Positions 1 through 8,015 of a stretch of 20,509 nt of DNA are shown here, one piece after another. The DNA is taken from assembly GCA_026647295.1 (NCBI GenBank), contig JAPKHB010000027.1, forward strand, positions 1-20,509, written 5' to 3'. The position numbers and the translations under genes are program-made. The first letter of the stretch is position 1. Each line of letters opens with the position of its first letter. The notes beneath the pieces are model-generated. The model was not told where the DNA came from, searched no databases, and saw nothing but the letters and a program-made list of their open reading frames with translations. Source of the DNA: Planctomycetota bacterium. Its GTDB lineage: Bacteria; Planctomycetota; PLA2; JAEUHO01.

Positions 1-986
1 CCGCGGCGCGCGGCCAGGAGCAGGGCGGGGCGCCCGGGATCCCCTTCGGGCGGCGCCCCGCGGGCAAGGAGCCGGCGCACCAGTTCTGCGCTCCCGGATA
101 CGACCGCCGCGTTCAGCGCCTCGGACAGGTCCGCGACCTGCTCGACCAGGAGGCGGGCGACCTCGACGTGGCCCTGGCCGGCCGCGCGGCAGAACGCGCA
201 CTCTCCCGGGGCCTTTCGCGCGGTCGGATCGGCCCCGAACTCGAGCAGCGTCCGCACGACGCCCGCGTGGCCCTGATAGGCGGCGTGCTGGAGCGGCGTG
301 ACGTCGCCGTGGTCCAGGGGATCGACCGGCGCGCCCGCCGCGAGCAGGAGGCGGACGATCTCGTCCTGGCCGCGCTGCGCCGCCAGGTGCAGCGGAGCCT
401 CCTCGAGGATCTCGCCCGCGGCGGCGGCGTCGGCTCCCGCGCGCAACAGCAGCGCCACCACCTCCGGGCTCCCGCCGAGCACGGCCGGGTGCAGCGGCGT
501 CCAGCCGGTGTGGTCGCGGTGCCGGGGATCGGCGCCCGCGCGCAGGAGCACCCGCACCACCTCCACGCGCCGGTACCAGGCGGCTTTGAACAGCGGCGTC
601 GCCCGGGCGCGGTCGAGCGGGTCGACGCGGGCGCCGGCCTCCAGCAGCGCCTCGACGCAGGCCGCGTGCCCGCCGTAGGCCGCCCAGTGCAGCGGGCTGT
701 CGCGGTTGTGGTCCACGTGGTTCGGGTCGGCGCCCCGGGCGAGCAGCAGGCGCACGACCGCAAGGTGGCCGTTGCCCGCGGCGAACATCAGCGGGGAATA
801 GAGGCCGGCGTGGGAGCGATCCGCCGGCGTACCGGCGTCAAGGGCGGCGCGGACGCCCTCGAGGTCGCCGTCCTTGGCGGCCCGCCACAGTTCCCACGGC
901 CGCTCCTCGGCGCGGGCCGCGGGCGCAAGAGGCCCGCCGATCAGGAAGAGGATCGCAAGCGCGGGGCCCAGGGCGGGGCGGGACAT
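1..986 (-). CDS. Exported ankyrin-repeat protein, C-terminus cut by window edge
   Basis: The frame opens at the ATG at 986-984 and runs without a stop to base 1, giving 328 codons, so the C-terminus lies outside the window. Residues 1-26 look like a signal peptide with an ARA cleavage site before EERPW, which points to the periplasm or cell surface. From about residue 30 there are nine or more ankyrin repeats of 33 residues with the usual pattern: TPLHxAAxxGHxxVVxxLLxxGADP. Examples are 'LHWAAYGGHAACVEALLEAG' and 'LHLAAQRGQDEIVRLLLAAG'. Ankyrin repeats bind protein partners; no catalytic domain is visible in the part seen. The gene lies 64 bp downstream of the lipoprotein gene on the same strand and may share its transcript. 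The Shine-Dalgarno sequence is weak (GGGGAA). The partner is unknown. Confidence 0.9.
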   Translation of the reverse strand, partial: MSRPALGPALAILFLIGGPLAPAARAEERPWELWRAAKDGDLEGVRAALDAGTPADRSHAGLYSPLMFAAGNGHLAVVRLLLARGADPNHVDHNRDSPLHWAAYGGHAACVEALLEAGARVDPLDRARATPLFKAAWYRRVEVVRVLLRAGADPRHRDHTGWTPLHPAVLGGSPEVVALLLRAGADAAAAGEILEEAPLHLAAQRGQDEIVRLLLAAGAPVDPLDHGDVTPLQHAAYQGHAGVVRTLLEFGADPTARKAPGECAFCRAAGQGHVEVARLLVEQVADLSEALNAAVVSGSAELVRRLLARGAPPEGDPGRPALLLAARR

Positions 987-1007
987 GCTTCCCCGGACGC
1001 GCCCAGG

Positions 1008-1043
1008 CGGCGGCGGTTCGCAAGAGTTGTGCAAACGCCGCCG
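1008..1043 (-). terminator. Stem-loop between lipoprotein and ankyrin genes
   Basis: Bases 1008-1022 and 1030-1043 can pair: eight GC-rich pairs, one bulged G (1016), two A-T pairs, a C/A mismatch and three further pairs closing a 7-base loop (1023-1029). It starts just after the lipoprotein stop codon. There is no U-tract, so it could be a weak terminator, an mRNA-stabilising hairpin or a processing site between the two minus-strand genes. Only the pairing is seen; the role is inferred. Confidence 0.3.
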
Positions 1044-1050
1044 GGCGGGG

Positions 1051-1521
1051 TCAGTTGAGGTCGTCGATGTCGCCCAGCAGCCAGGCGTCACCCACCTTGA
1101 CGAACGCATAGAGGACGCGCTGCGCCGTCTCGGCCGGGCCGAAGGACAGCGTCCAGGCGACCCACGGCTGATCCCGTAGCGTGCGCACCTCGGCGCCGAC
1201 GAAGGTGGGCGCGCCCAGGGCGGCGTGGCCGCGAATGCGCGCGGCGATCGAATCCAACTCGCGCACCTGCGGCCCCTCGTAGGTCGCCGCCCTGGCGTAG
1301 CGCAGTTCGCGTTCGCTCCCCAGGTAGCGCACGAAAGGGGCCAGGGACTCGCCCCCACCGGCCGCCGCCGCGAGGACCTCGCCCACGCGGGCCCGCGTGA
1401 GCGCCTCGGGCCCGGCCTCCGCCGCGGGCGTCCCGGGGCCGCCGTCGGCGCAGCCCGCGAGCCAGAGCAGGGCGAAGAGACACGGCCACCGGCGGGCGCG
1501 CGCAAGGCAGGGACGGGACAT
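1051..1521 (-). CDS. Small lipoprotein of unknown function
   Basis: A 156-residue protein. The ATG at 1521-1519 is preferred over a longer frame that starts at a GTG at 1626, because it has a GGAGG ribosome-binding site five bases upstream (1527-1531). It also places a clean lipoprotein signal at the N-terminus: basic residues, a hydrophobic stretch and the lipobox LAGC with the acylated cysteine at residue 24. The mature part is a small alpha+beta domain ending in 'AFVKVGDAWLLGDIDDLN'. A Trp-containing C-terminal strand of this kind occurs in many small NTF2/SnoaL-like accessory proteins, but I cannot assign the family. It is probably anchored to the outer membrane or the outer face of the inner membrane. 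It is divergent from the next gene and upstream of the ankyrin gene. Confidence 0.85.
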   Translation of the reverse strand: MSRPCLARARRWPCLFALLWLAGCADGGPGTPAAEAGPEALTRARVGEVLAAAAGGGESLAPFVRYLGSERELRYARAATYEGPQVRELDSIAARIRGHAALGAPTFVGAEVRTLRDQPWVAWTLSFGPAETAQRVLYAFVKVGDAWLLGDIDDLN

Positions 1522-1627
1522 GGAGGCCTCCGGGAAAACCGCAGAACCTACCCCCCCGCCGGGAGGGCGCGAGGGGCGCCGCCACCGCCCCTCTGCCCTG
1601 GTAGAGTCCCCGCGTGGAGGACCCACG
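1522..1627. promoter_or_regulatory. Divergent intergenic region with two ribosome-binding sites
   Basis: This 106-bp gap separates two divergently read genes and must hold the start signals for both directions unless transcripts overlap. On the plus strand GGAGGA (1616-1621) sits six bases before the ATG at 1628. On the minus strand GGAGG (complement of 1527-1531) sits five bases before the ATG at 1521. That second site lies in a perfect 10-bp palindrome, GGAGGCCTCC (1522-1531), which could mask it. No convincing -35/-10 pair is visible in this GC-rich sequence. Confidence 0.5.
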
Positions 1628-4381
1628 ATGAACCGGATCCTGGTGTTGGCAGGGGTCGTGCTGGCCGCGGTGGCGGCGCTGTGGCTCGCGGGCGCGGACG
1701 CATGGCTCGGGCTGCGCGAATCCGCGGAAGAGGGTGGGCCCGCCGCAGGGGCCTGGCGGGGCGCGGCCCCTTCGACCGCGCCCGGGGCGGCCGCCGGAGG
1801 CGGGGGGGAGGGCGGCGCGGCACCCGTGCTCTTCGGCGCCCCCGCCGGCGCGCCGGCCGGCCACGGGGCGATCGCCGGGCGCGTGATGGACTTCGATCGC
1901 GGCGAGGCGGTCGCCGGCGCGCGGCTGCTCTTGAGCGGGCCGCCGGTCGACGGCGCTCCCTTGAGCCGGCAGGGCGCCAGCGACGCGGCGGGCCGGTTCC
2001 ACTTCGCGGACCTTCCGGCGGGCGAGGGCTACGCGCTGGGCGTGCAGGCCGAGGGGCGTCCGGCCCGGCTGCTCGACGGGCTCTTCGTGCCCGCCGGCCA
2101 CGAACTGGACCTTGGCGACGTGTGGCTCGGGGCGCGCGGCGCGCTGGAGGGCCGCGTCGTGGACGCCGAGGGGCGCGGCATCGCCGGCGCGTCGGTCGCG
2201 CTGCTCCCGGCCGAGGCGTCCGTCTTCGAACTCATGTCCAACCTGGTCGACCTGCTCACCACGTTGGACCGCGAGAGCGAGCCCCGGGCCCGCACGACCA
2301 GCGGGCCGGACGGCGCCTTCCGGCTGACGGAGGTCGAGCCGGGGGGCTTCACGCTGCTGGTGCGCGCCGCGGGCTTCGAGCAGGGCCAGGCGACGGGCAC
2401 GATGGCCCCGGCCGGCGCCGTCGGGGGGCCGGTGGTGGTCGAACTCGGTCCGCGGGAGGCGCTGCGCGGGATCGTCGTGGACGAGCACGGGCGCGGGGTC
2501 GGCGGCGCGCGCGTCGCGCTGCTGCCCAAGGACGACGTCGCCATGGCCCTCCATGGCCGCGTCTTCACCGACGCCGGGCCGGACGGGCGCTTCGTCGTAC
2601 CGGCGCCGCCGGCGGGGACCGAGTTGATCCTGATCGCCGCGGCCGAGGGATACGCCACGGCCTTCGCCCAGGCCAAGCCGACGGACCCCGAACTGCGGGT
2701 GGTGCTCGACCGCAGCGCCGAGTTGATCGTGCGCCTGCGCACCGCGCAGGACGAGGCGCCGGTCGCGGGGGCGCTCGTGACCGTCATGCTCGCGGGCGCC
2801 GGAGGCCAGAACGAAGGGTCGCTGGCCAGCGGCGTGACGGACGCGGCGGGCGAGGTGCGCCTGGCTGCCCGGCCCGGCGCGATCCGGATGGTGCACGCGC
2901 GCCACCCGACCCTCGGGAGCGGGACCTATGCGCCGCAACTCGGCGGGATGCTGGGCGAACAGGACCTGGCGCTTGCGGGGCCCGAGGAGTTCGAGGTCAA
3001 GCCGGGCCTGAACGTCCTGGCCTTGCGGCTGGGCTCCGGGACGCGGGTGACGGGAGTCGTCAAGGACCCCGAGGGCCGCCCGCTGGCCGGCGCCCGCTGC
3101 CGGGGGATCGGGATGCTCGGCGCGGGCGCGGAGGCCGTGAGCGACGTCGACGGACGCTACGAGTTCCGGTACGGCGGGCCCGTGATGATGGTCGTGGCCC
3201 GCCTGGCGGGCTGGGTGCAGGACCAGGACGGGCCGGGCGGGGCGCGGTTCGGCGAACCGGACTCGCTGCAGCGCGACGCACAGGGGCGGATCGTGATCGA
3301 CGTCGTGATGCGCCGGGCGGTGGCGGTGGGCGGACGCGTGCTCGACGAGGCCGGGGTCCCGCTCGCCGGCGTGACGGTGCACGCGGCGGGCCCGCAGGCG
3401 ATGCCCTTCCCCGGTCTGACGGGCACGGACCGCACGACCACCAGCGCGGCGGGGCGCTACCTGCTCGACGGGCTCCTGCCGGGTACGAAGGTCACGGTGT
3501 ACGCCGAGCGGGAGGGATACGTGTCGGGCGAGGTCGAGGTGACGGCGCCCAAGGAGGGCGTGGCGCAGGCGCCGGACATTACGCTGGGGCGGGGCGCTTC
3601 GCTCGCGGTCCGGGTGCTCGGCCCCCGGGGGACGCGGGCCCGGGGCGCGCAGGTCGAGGTGGCCGTGGAACGCTCCTACGGGGCGCCGGCGCGGCCGGGC
3701 TTCACCGTCCCGATTGGCAACACGGGCAAACGGACCGGACGCGACGGGCTGGCGCGCTTCGTGGCGCTGCCCCGCGGGGTGGCGACGATCACCGCGACGC
3801 TCGCGGGCACGGCCGGGGCGCGCCACCGGCTGGTGCTGGGCGTCGAGGGCCAACCCCCACCGGAGGAGATCACCCTCGCGTTGCGGCCCGCGACGCAAAT
3901 CCGCGGGCGGGTGCTCGACGCCGAGGGGCAGGGCGTCGCGGAGGCCCGGGTGCGCGTGGAGCCGCGGGAGGAGCCCGCGGCGGCTGCCCGCGGGTCGGAG
4001 TTCTGGGCCCCGGAAGAACCCGGGGACGCGGAGCGCGTGGTCCCCGGACCCGTCCCGGACTGGATCCCGACCCGCACCGCGGAGACGGACGCGACGGGCG
4101 CCTTTGCGCTGGAGGACCTGCCGGAGGGCGAGGTCACGCTCGTCGTCACGCACGACGGCTACCAGCGGCTCAAGGTGCCGTGGCGGGGACGTGGGGACGG
4201 CGCCGAGTTGCGTCTCACCCCCCGCCCGCCGGGCGACGCGCAGCGCGTGGCGGAGATCGACGCCGAGATCCAGCGCCTGATCCAGCACTACCAATCGGCC
4301 AAGGACGAGGACTCGCGCGCGGCCCTCCAGCAGCAGTTGGGCGAACTCTACGCCGAGCGCCAAAAGCTGGCGGACGACTAG
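1628..4381 (+). CDS. Membrane-anchored multi-domain carboxypeptidase-regulatory-like protein
   Basis: A 917-residue protein. The ATG at 1628 has a GGAGGA site six bases upstream and starts a clean hydrophobic anchor or signal segment (residues 4-22); the longer in-frame GTG start at 1397 lacks this. The rest is a string of about eight Ig/transthyretin-like beta domains of 80-110 residues. Each opens with a strand of the type 'GRVVDAEGRGIAGASV', the hallmark of carboxypeptidase-regulatory-like domains. Clear copies begin near residues 81, 170, 280, 474, 567 and 757, with weaker ones between. Residues 873-917 form a charged, Gln-rich coiled coil. Such proteins are usually cell-envelope scaffolds or adhesins, and no enzyme motif is present. 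It is followed after 81 bp by the Clp-like gene on the same strand. Function beyond an envelope role is not known. Confidence 0.9.
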   Translation: MNRILVLAGVVLAAVAALWLAGADAWLGLRESAEEGGPAAGAWRGAAPSTAPGAAAGGGGEGGAAPVLFGAPAGAPAGHGAIAGRVMDFDRGEAVAGARLLLSGPPVDGAPLSRQGASDAAGRFHFADLPAGEGYALGVQAEGRPARLLDGLFVPAGHELDLGDVWLGARGALEGRVVDAEGRGIAGASVALLPAEASVFELMSNLVDLLTTLDRESEPRARTTSGPDGAFRLTEVEPGGFTLLVRAAGFEQGQATGTMAPAGAVGGPVVVELGPREALRGIVVDEHGRGVGGARVALLPKDDVAMALHGRVFTDAGPDGRFVVPAPPAGTELILIAAAEGYATAFAQAKPTDPELRVVLDRSAELIVRLRTAQDEAPVAGALVTVMLAGAGGQNEGSLASGVTDAAGEVRLAARPGAIRMVHARHPTLGSGTYAPQLGGMLGEQDLALAGPEEFEVKPGLNVLALRLGSGTRVTGVVKDPEGRPLAGARCRGIGMLGAGAEAVSDVDGRYEFRYGGPVMMVVARLAGWVQDQDGPGGARFGEPDSLQRDAQGRIVIDVVMRRAVAVGGRVLDEAGVPLAGVTVHAAGPQAMPFPGLTGTDRTTTSAAGRYLLDGLLPGTKVTVYAEREGYVSGEVEVTAPKEGVAQAPDITLGRGASLAVRVLGPRGTRARGAQVEVAVERSYGAPARPGFTVPIGNTGKRTGRDGLARFVALPRGVATITATLAGTAGARHRLVLGVEGQPPPEEITLALRPATQIRGRVLDAEGQGVAEARVRVEPREEPAAAARGSEFWAPEEPGDAERVVPGPVPDWIPTRTAETDATGAFALEDLPEGEVTLVVTHDGYQRLKVPWRGRGDGAELRLTPRPPGDAQRVAEIDAEIQRLIQHYQSAKDEDSRAALQQQLGELYAERQKLADD

Positions 4382-4420
4382 CGGGCGGAGCGGCCCGGGG
4401 GGGGCCCGGGGCGCTCCCGC
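4382..4420 (+). terminator. GC-rich inverted repeat after the multi-domain protein gene
   Basis: Immediately after the TAG stop (4379-4381) the arms GCGGG..AGCG..CCCGG and CCCGGGGCGCTCCCGC can pair around a run of Gs, with a small bulge and one mismatch. A second short hairpin (CCGGG/CCCGG) follows near 4425-4436. There is no T-tract. It could be a weak terminator or attenuator that lowers expression of the Clp-like gene relative to the gene before it. Only the symmetry is seen directly. Confidence 0.3.
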
Positions 4421-4462
4421 AGGACCGGGCTCCCGGCGGAGGGCCGGCGGTAGCATGCCGCG

Positions 4463-7400
4463 ATGAGCAGCGGAGCGCGGGCCGCGGTCGGGTGCGGGGT
4501 CCTGGGGGCGATCCTCGTCTGGATCGACCTCTCCCTCGGCCTCGGGCTCTTCGCCGCCGCCGTGGTCGCCTGGCTCCTGGACGACCCCGCCGACCCCCGG
4601 GCGGAGGGAGAGCGCACCCTCCCGGCCGCCGACCCGGCGGAGGCCGACCCGGAGGCGCGCCGCGAGGCCCTCTACGCGCTCGCCGAGGGGCTCGACGGGT
4701 ACGTCCAGCGCTGCGCGGTCGTGGAGGACCTGCGCGCGCACCCCCACTTCGTGCGGGCGGTCGACCTGCTGGACCATCCCTCGGTCGCGCGCTCGGCCGT
4801 CCTCGAGTACGCCTGCGGCTCCAACTTCCTCCTCACCTGCGCGGCCTGCGAGGCGCTCGCCCGGCACCCCGACGCCCCGGACGCGCCGGCCGCCGTGGAG
4901 GCGCTGCTGGAGACCCTGGAGACGCGCGCGTACTGGGCGCGGTGGTTCTACTTCCGCGCGCTGGATGCGCTGGCGCCGGACGCGCTGCTTCCGCGCCTGC
5001 TGGCGGGCCTGGATCCGGAGGCCTGGGAGGCGGCGTGGGTGCGCCGTCCGCTGCGCGAGTTCCTGGCCGCCCGCCTGGCGCGCGAAGGGGTCCCGGACGC
5101 CGGCGACCTGCTCGCGCGCATCCGCCCGGAGCGCCGCGCGGGCGTCATCGAGTTGCTGGCCGGCGTTTCGGGCGAGGCGGCGGCGGCGCTCACGCGCGGG
5201 CTGCGCGAGGCCACGCCCCCCGGGCCGACGCCGGAGCCGACGCCGGAGGCGGGGCGCGAGGCGCGCCCGCTCGGGCGGGCGTGGTCGGCGACGGACGCGC
5301 GCGGGGCGCTGCCGACCCCCGCGGTGGACGCGGCCGTGGGGGCGGCGCTGGCGGCGCTGGGCGCGCCGCGGCGCCGCTCCGTGCTCTTCGTCGGCCCACC
5401 GGGGGTGGGAAAGACGAGCGCCGTGCGCGTGCTGGCGCAACGCCTGCTCCGGGAGGGGTGGGACCTCGTCGAAGCCGACGCGGGCGAGTTGCTGGCGGGG
5501 CAGTCCTACCTGGGCCAACTCGAGGAGCAGGTGAAGGCGCTGCTGCGGCGCCTGGCGGGCCGGCGCACGCTTTGGATCGTGCCCCAGTTCCACCAACTCG
5601 CGTGGGCCGGACGGCACCGCTACAGCCCGACGGGCGTGCTCGAGATGATCCTGCCCGCCCTCGAGGCCGGCGAGGTCCTCCTGGTGGGCGAGACCCGCCC
5701 GGAGGGCCTCGAGGCCCTGCTGGCCGAGCGGCCCACGCTGCGCAGCGCCCTGGAGACCGTGGCCATCGAGCCGCTGGACCGGACCGGGACCCTCGCCCTG
5801 GCGCGCCGCTGGCTCGCCCAGCAGAAGCCCGCGGCCGAGGCGGCGCCGGGCGTGCTCGAGGAGGCGCATGAACTCGCCGAGCAGTACCTGCGGACGCTGG
5901 CGGCCCCGGGCCACCTGCTCACGCTGCTGGCCAGCGCGCTCACGCCCGAGCGGCGCTCGGCGCCCACGGCGCCGCTTTCCCGTCCGGCGCTGCTGCGGGC
6001 GTTGGCCGAGCTCACCGGCCTTCCGGACGCGATCCTGGACGAACGCCACGAACTCGACGTCGCGCGGCTCCGCGCGCACTTCGACGCGCGCGTGATCGGC
6101 CAGCCCGAAGCCGTCCAGTGCCTGGTCGAACGCGTGGCGCTGATCAAGGCCGGGCTCACCGATCCCTGCCGGCCGCTCGGGGTGTTCCTCTTCGCCGGCC
6201 CCACCGGCACCGGCAAGACGGAACTCGCCCGCGCGCTGGCGGCCTGGCTCTTCGGCTCGGAGGAGCGCCTGCTGCGGCTCGACATGAGCGAGTTCCAGGG
6301 CTCCGGGGCGCTCGACCGGATCCTGGGCGAAGGGCAGCCCGGCCCCCGGCGGGCGGGCCTCGTCGACCGCATCCGCCAGCAGCCGTTCTCGGTCGTGCTG
6401 CTCGACGAGTTCGAGAAGGCCGACCCCGCCGTGTGGAACCTCTTCCTCCAGGTGTTCGACGCGGGGCGCCTCACCGACCCCGCCGGCAACACCGCGGACT
6501 TCCGCCACAGCATCCTGATCCTCACCTCCAACGTGGGCTCGGAGGCCTCGACGCTGGGCCGGGTGGGGTTCGGGGGCGGGCCGGCGGGCGCGCGGTCGCC
6601 GGACCTGGACGCGGCGCTCAAGGCGACCTTCTCCCCCGAGTTCCTCAACCGCCTGGACCGGGTGCTTGCGTTCCGGCCGTTGAGCCTCGGGGTGATGCGC
6701 CGCATCCTGCACAAGGAACTCGCGCTCGTGCTCAAGCGCCGGGGCCTGCGCACGCGCTCGTGGGCGGTGGAGTGGGAGGACTCGGCGCTGGACTTCCTGC
6801 TCGAGCGGGGGTTCGACCCCGCGCTCGGGGCCCGGCCCTTGCGGCGGGCGATCGAACGGCACCTGCTCGCGCCGCTGGCGCTGACCATCGCCGACCGGCG
6901 CGTGCCCCAGGGCGACCAGTTCCTGTTCGTGCGGAGCAACGGCGCCCGCCTCGAGGTCGCCTTCGTCGACCCCGACGCGCCGCCCGGGGAACCGGCGGTG
7001 CGGGCGATTCCGCCGGGGCCGTCGACCGCCCCCGCGCCCGACGCCCGCGCGCTGGCGCTGGACTGCCAGGGCACGCGCGCGGAGTTGGAGGCGCTGACCC
7101 AGCGCCTGGCGCTCCTGCGCGCCGTCGTGGACGCGCCGGCCTGGCAGGCGGCGCGGGACGCGGGACTCGGGCAGATGTCCGCGGCGGGCTTCTGGGAGCG
7201 GGCCGACCGCTTCGCCCACATGGGTCGGGTCGAGTACCGCGACCGCGTCGAGGCGGCCGTGCGGCGCGTGGGCTCGCTGCTGGCGCGCCTTTCCGGCGGC
7301 GGGCCGGGGCGCGCGCCCGACGCGGTCCCGCCCGACCTGCTGCGCAGCGCCGCCGGGCGCATCTACCTGCTCGAGGCGGCGGTCGCGGACCTGGAGGCCG

Positions 7401-7927
7401 GGCGGGCGGCGGACGCCTACCTGGCGGTCGAGGCGGCGCCGGACGCCGGGGGCGGGGCCGCGACCGCGGCGAGCGACGCCTTCGCCCGCCGGCTGGCGCG
7501 CATGTACCGGCGCTGGGCCGAGAGCCGGGGCATGCGCCTGGAGGTCCTGCGGGAGACGCCGGGCGAGGCGCACCAGGCGTTCGCGTTCGTGGCCGCGGTG
7601 TCCGGATTCGCCGCGCACGCCATCCTGGCGCCGGAGTCGGGGCTGCACCTGCTCGAGCAGCCCCAGGGCGAGGGGCGGCCGCAGCGCGTGCGGGCGCGGG
7701 TGCTGGTGGCGGGCCAGGCGGCCGAGCCGGAGGCGGCCGGCGCGCGCCAGCGCCTCGAGCAGGCGCTGGGGGCGCTGGAGGCCGTGCGGGGGGCCGCCGG
7801 GATCGTGCGCCGCTACCAGGACGCGCCCACGCCGCTCGTGCGCGACCGCGTGCGGGGCTGGCGCACCGGGCGCGCCGAGCGCGTCTGGGAGGGCGACTTC
7901 GACCTGTTCGGACCCGACGCGGGTTGA
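4463..7927 (+). CDS. ClpB-like double AAA+ ATPase fused to a release-factor-2-like domain lacking GGQ
   Basis: A 1154-residue protein. Residues 7-41 are hydrophobic (a membrane anchor or hairpin) and about 55-260 are a helical region. AAA+ module 1 has Walker A GPPGVGKT (311-318) and a Clp-type pore-loop tyrosine (Y349). Its Walker B acids are replaced (IVPQF, 372-376), and RSALE stands where the arginine fingers belong, so it is probably inactive. No ClpB middle domain is visible. Module 2 is intact for ATP use: GPTGTGKT (579-586), VVLLDE (644-649), sensor 1 TSN (688-690), arginine finger R730 and sensor 2 R791. The usual GYVG pore loop is missing (620-633). Residues about 868-1154 resemble bacterial release factor 2: a helical N-domain with GFWE, then RMYRRWAESRG (1013-1023), then a tail IVRRYQ..RTG..GDFD (1114-1147). 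The GGQ domain and SPF motif are absent. The role is unknown; a membrane-tethered remodelling ATPase acting near ribosomes is one guess. Confidence 0.92.
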   Translation: MSSGARAAVGCGVLGAILVWIDLSLGLGLFAAAVVAWLLDDPADPRAEGERTLPAADPAEADPEARREALYALAEGLDGYVQRCAVVEDLRAHPHFVRAVDLLDHPSVARSAVLEYACGSNFLLTCAACEALARHPDAPDAPAAVEALLETLETRAYWARWFYFRALDALAPDALLPRLLAGLDPEAWEAAWVRRPLREFLAARLAREGVPDAGDLLARIRPERRAGVIELLAGVSGEAAAALTRGLREATPPGPTPEPTPEAGREARPLGRAWSATDARGALPTPAVDAAVGAALAALGAPRRRSVLFVGPPGVGKTSAVRVLAQRLLREGWDLVEADAGELLAGQSYLGQLEEQVKALLRRLAGRRTLWIVPQFHQLAWAGRHRYSPTGVLEMILPALEAGEVLLVGETRPEGLEALLAERPTLRSALETVAIEPLDRTGTLALARRWLAQQKPAAEAAPGVLEEAHELAEQYLRTLAAPGHLLTLLASALTPERRSAPTAPLSRPALLRALAELTGLPDAILDERHELDVARLRAHFDARVIGQPEAVQCLVERVALIKAGLTDPCRPLGVFLFAGPTGTGKTELARALAAWLFGSEERLLRLDMSEFQGSGALDRILGEGQPGPRRAGLVDRIRQQPFSVVLLDEFEKADPAVWNLFLQVFDAGRLTDPAGNTADFRHSILILTSNVGSEASTLGRVGFGGGPAGARSPDLDAALKATFSPEFLNRLDRVLAFRPLSLGVMRRILHKELALVLKRRGLRTRSWAVEWEDSALDFLLERGFDPALGARPLRRAIERHLLAPLALTIADRRVPQGDQFLFVRSNGARLEVAFVDPDAPPGEPAVRAIPPGPSTAPAPDARALALDCQGTRAELEALTQRLALLRAVVDAPAWQAARDAGLGQMSAAGFWERADRFAHMGRVEYRDRVEAAVRRVGSLLARLSGGGPGRAPDAVPPDLLRSAAGRIYLLEAAVADLEAGRAADAYLAVEAAPDAGGGAATAASDAFARRLARMYRRWAESRGMRLEVLRETPGEAHQAFAFVAAVSGFAAHAILAPESGLHLLEQPQGEGRPQRVRARVLVAGQAAEPEAAGARQRLEQALGALEAVRGAAGIVRRYQDAPTPLVRDRVRGWRTGRAERVWEGDFDLFGPDAG

Positions 7928-7988
7928 CGGGGGCTGCGGCCCGAAGCGGGCGCGGGCGCCCTGCGGGGCGGCGAGCGGAGGAATGTGT

Positions 7989-8002
7989 GCGGGCCAGCCC
8001 GC
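7989..8002 (+). repeat. Short perfect hairpin upstream of the TIR gene start
   Basis: GCGGGC and GCCCGC form a perfect six-base-pair stem with a two-base loop, between the first possible ATG (7983) and the second (8016) of the TIR-WD40 gene. It may influence which start is used or may be chance in GC-rich DNA. Confidence 0.3.
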
Positions 8003-8015
8003 GGGGTTTGCAAGA

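Noticed and set aside
168..1058. Plus-strand open frame opposite the ankyrin gene
   Set aside because: The minus-strand frame shows nine or more regular ankyrin repeats and a signal peptide, so this plus-strand frame is a shadow.
1522..1531. GGAGGCCTCC palindrome as an operator
   Set aside because: It arises from the minus-strand ribosome-binding site and adjacent bases; too short and GC-rich to support a regulator site by itself.
1225..5871. A 1548-codon plus-strand frame over the multi-domain protein and the Clp-like gene
   Set aside because: Shadow frame of both genes; Arg/Gly/Ala-rich with no recognisable motif.
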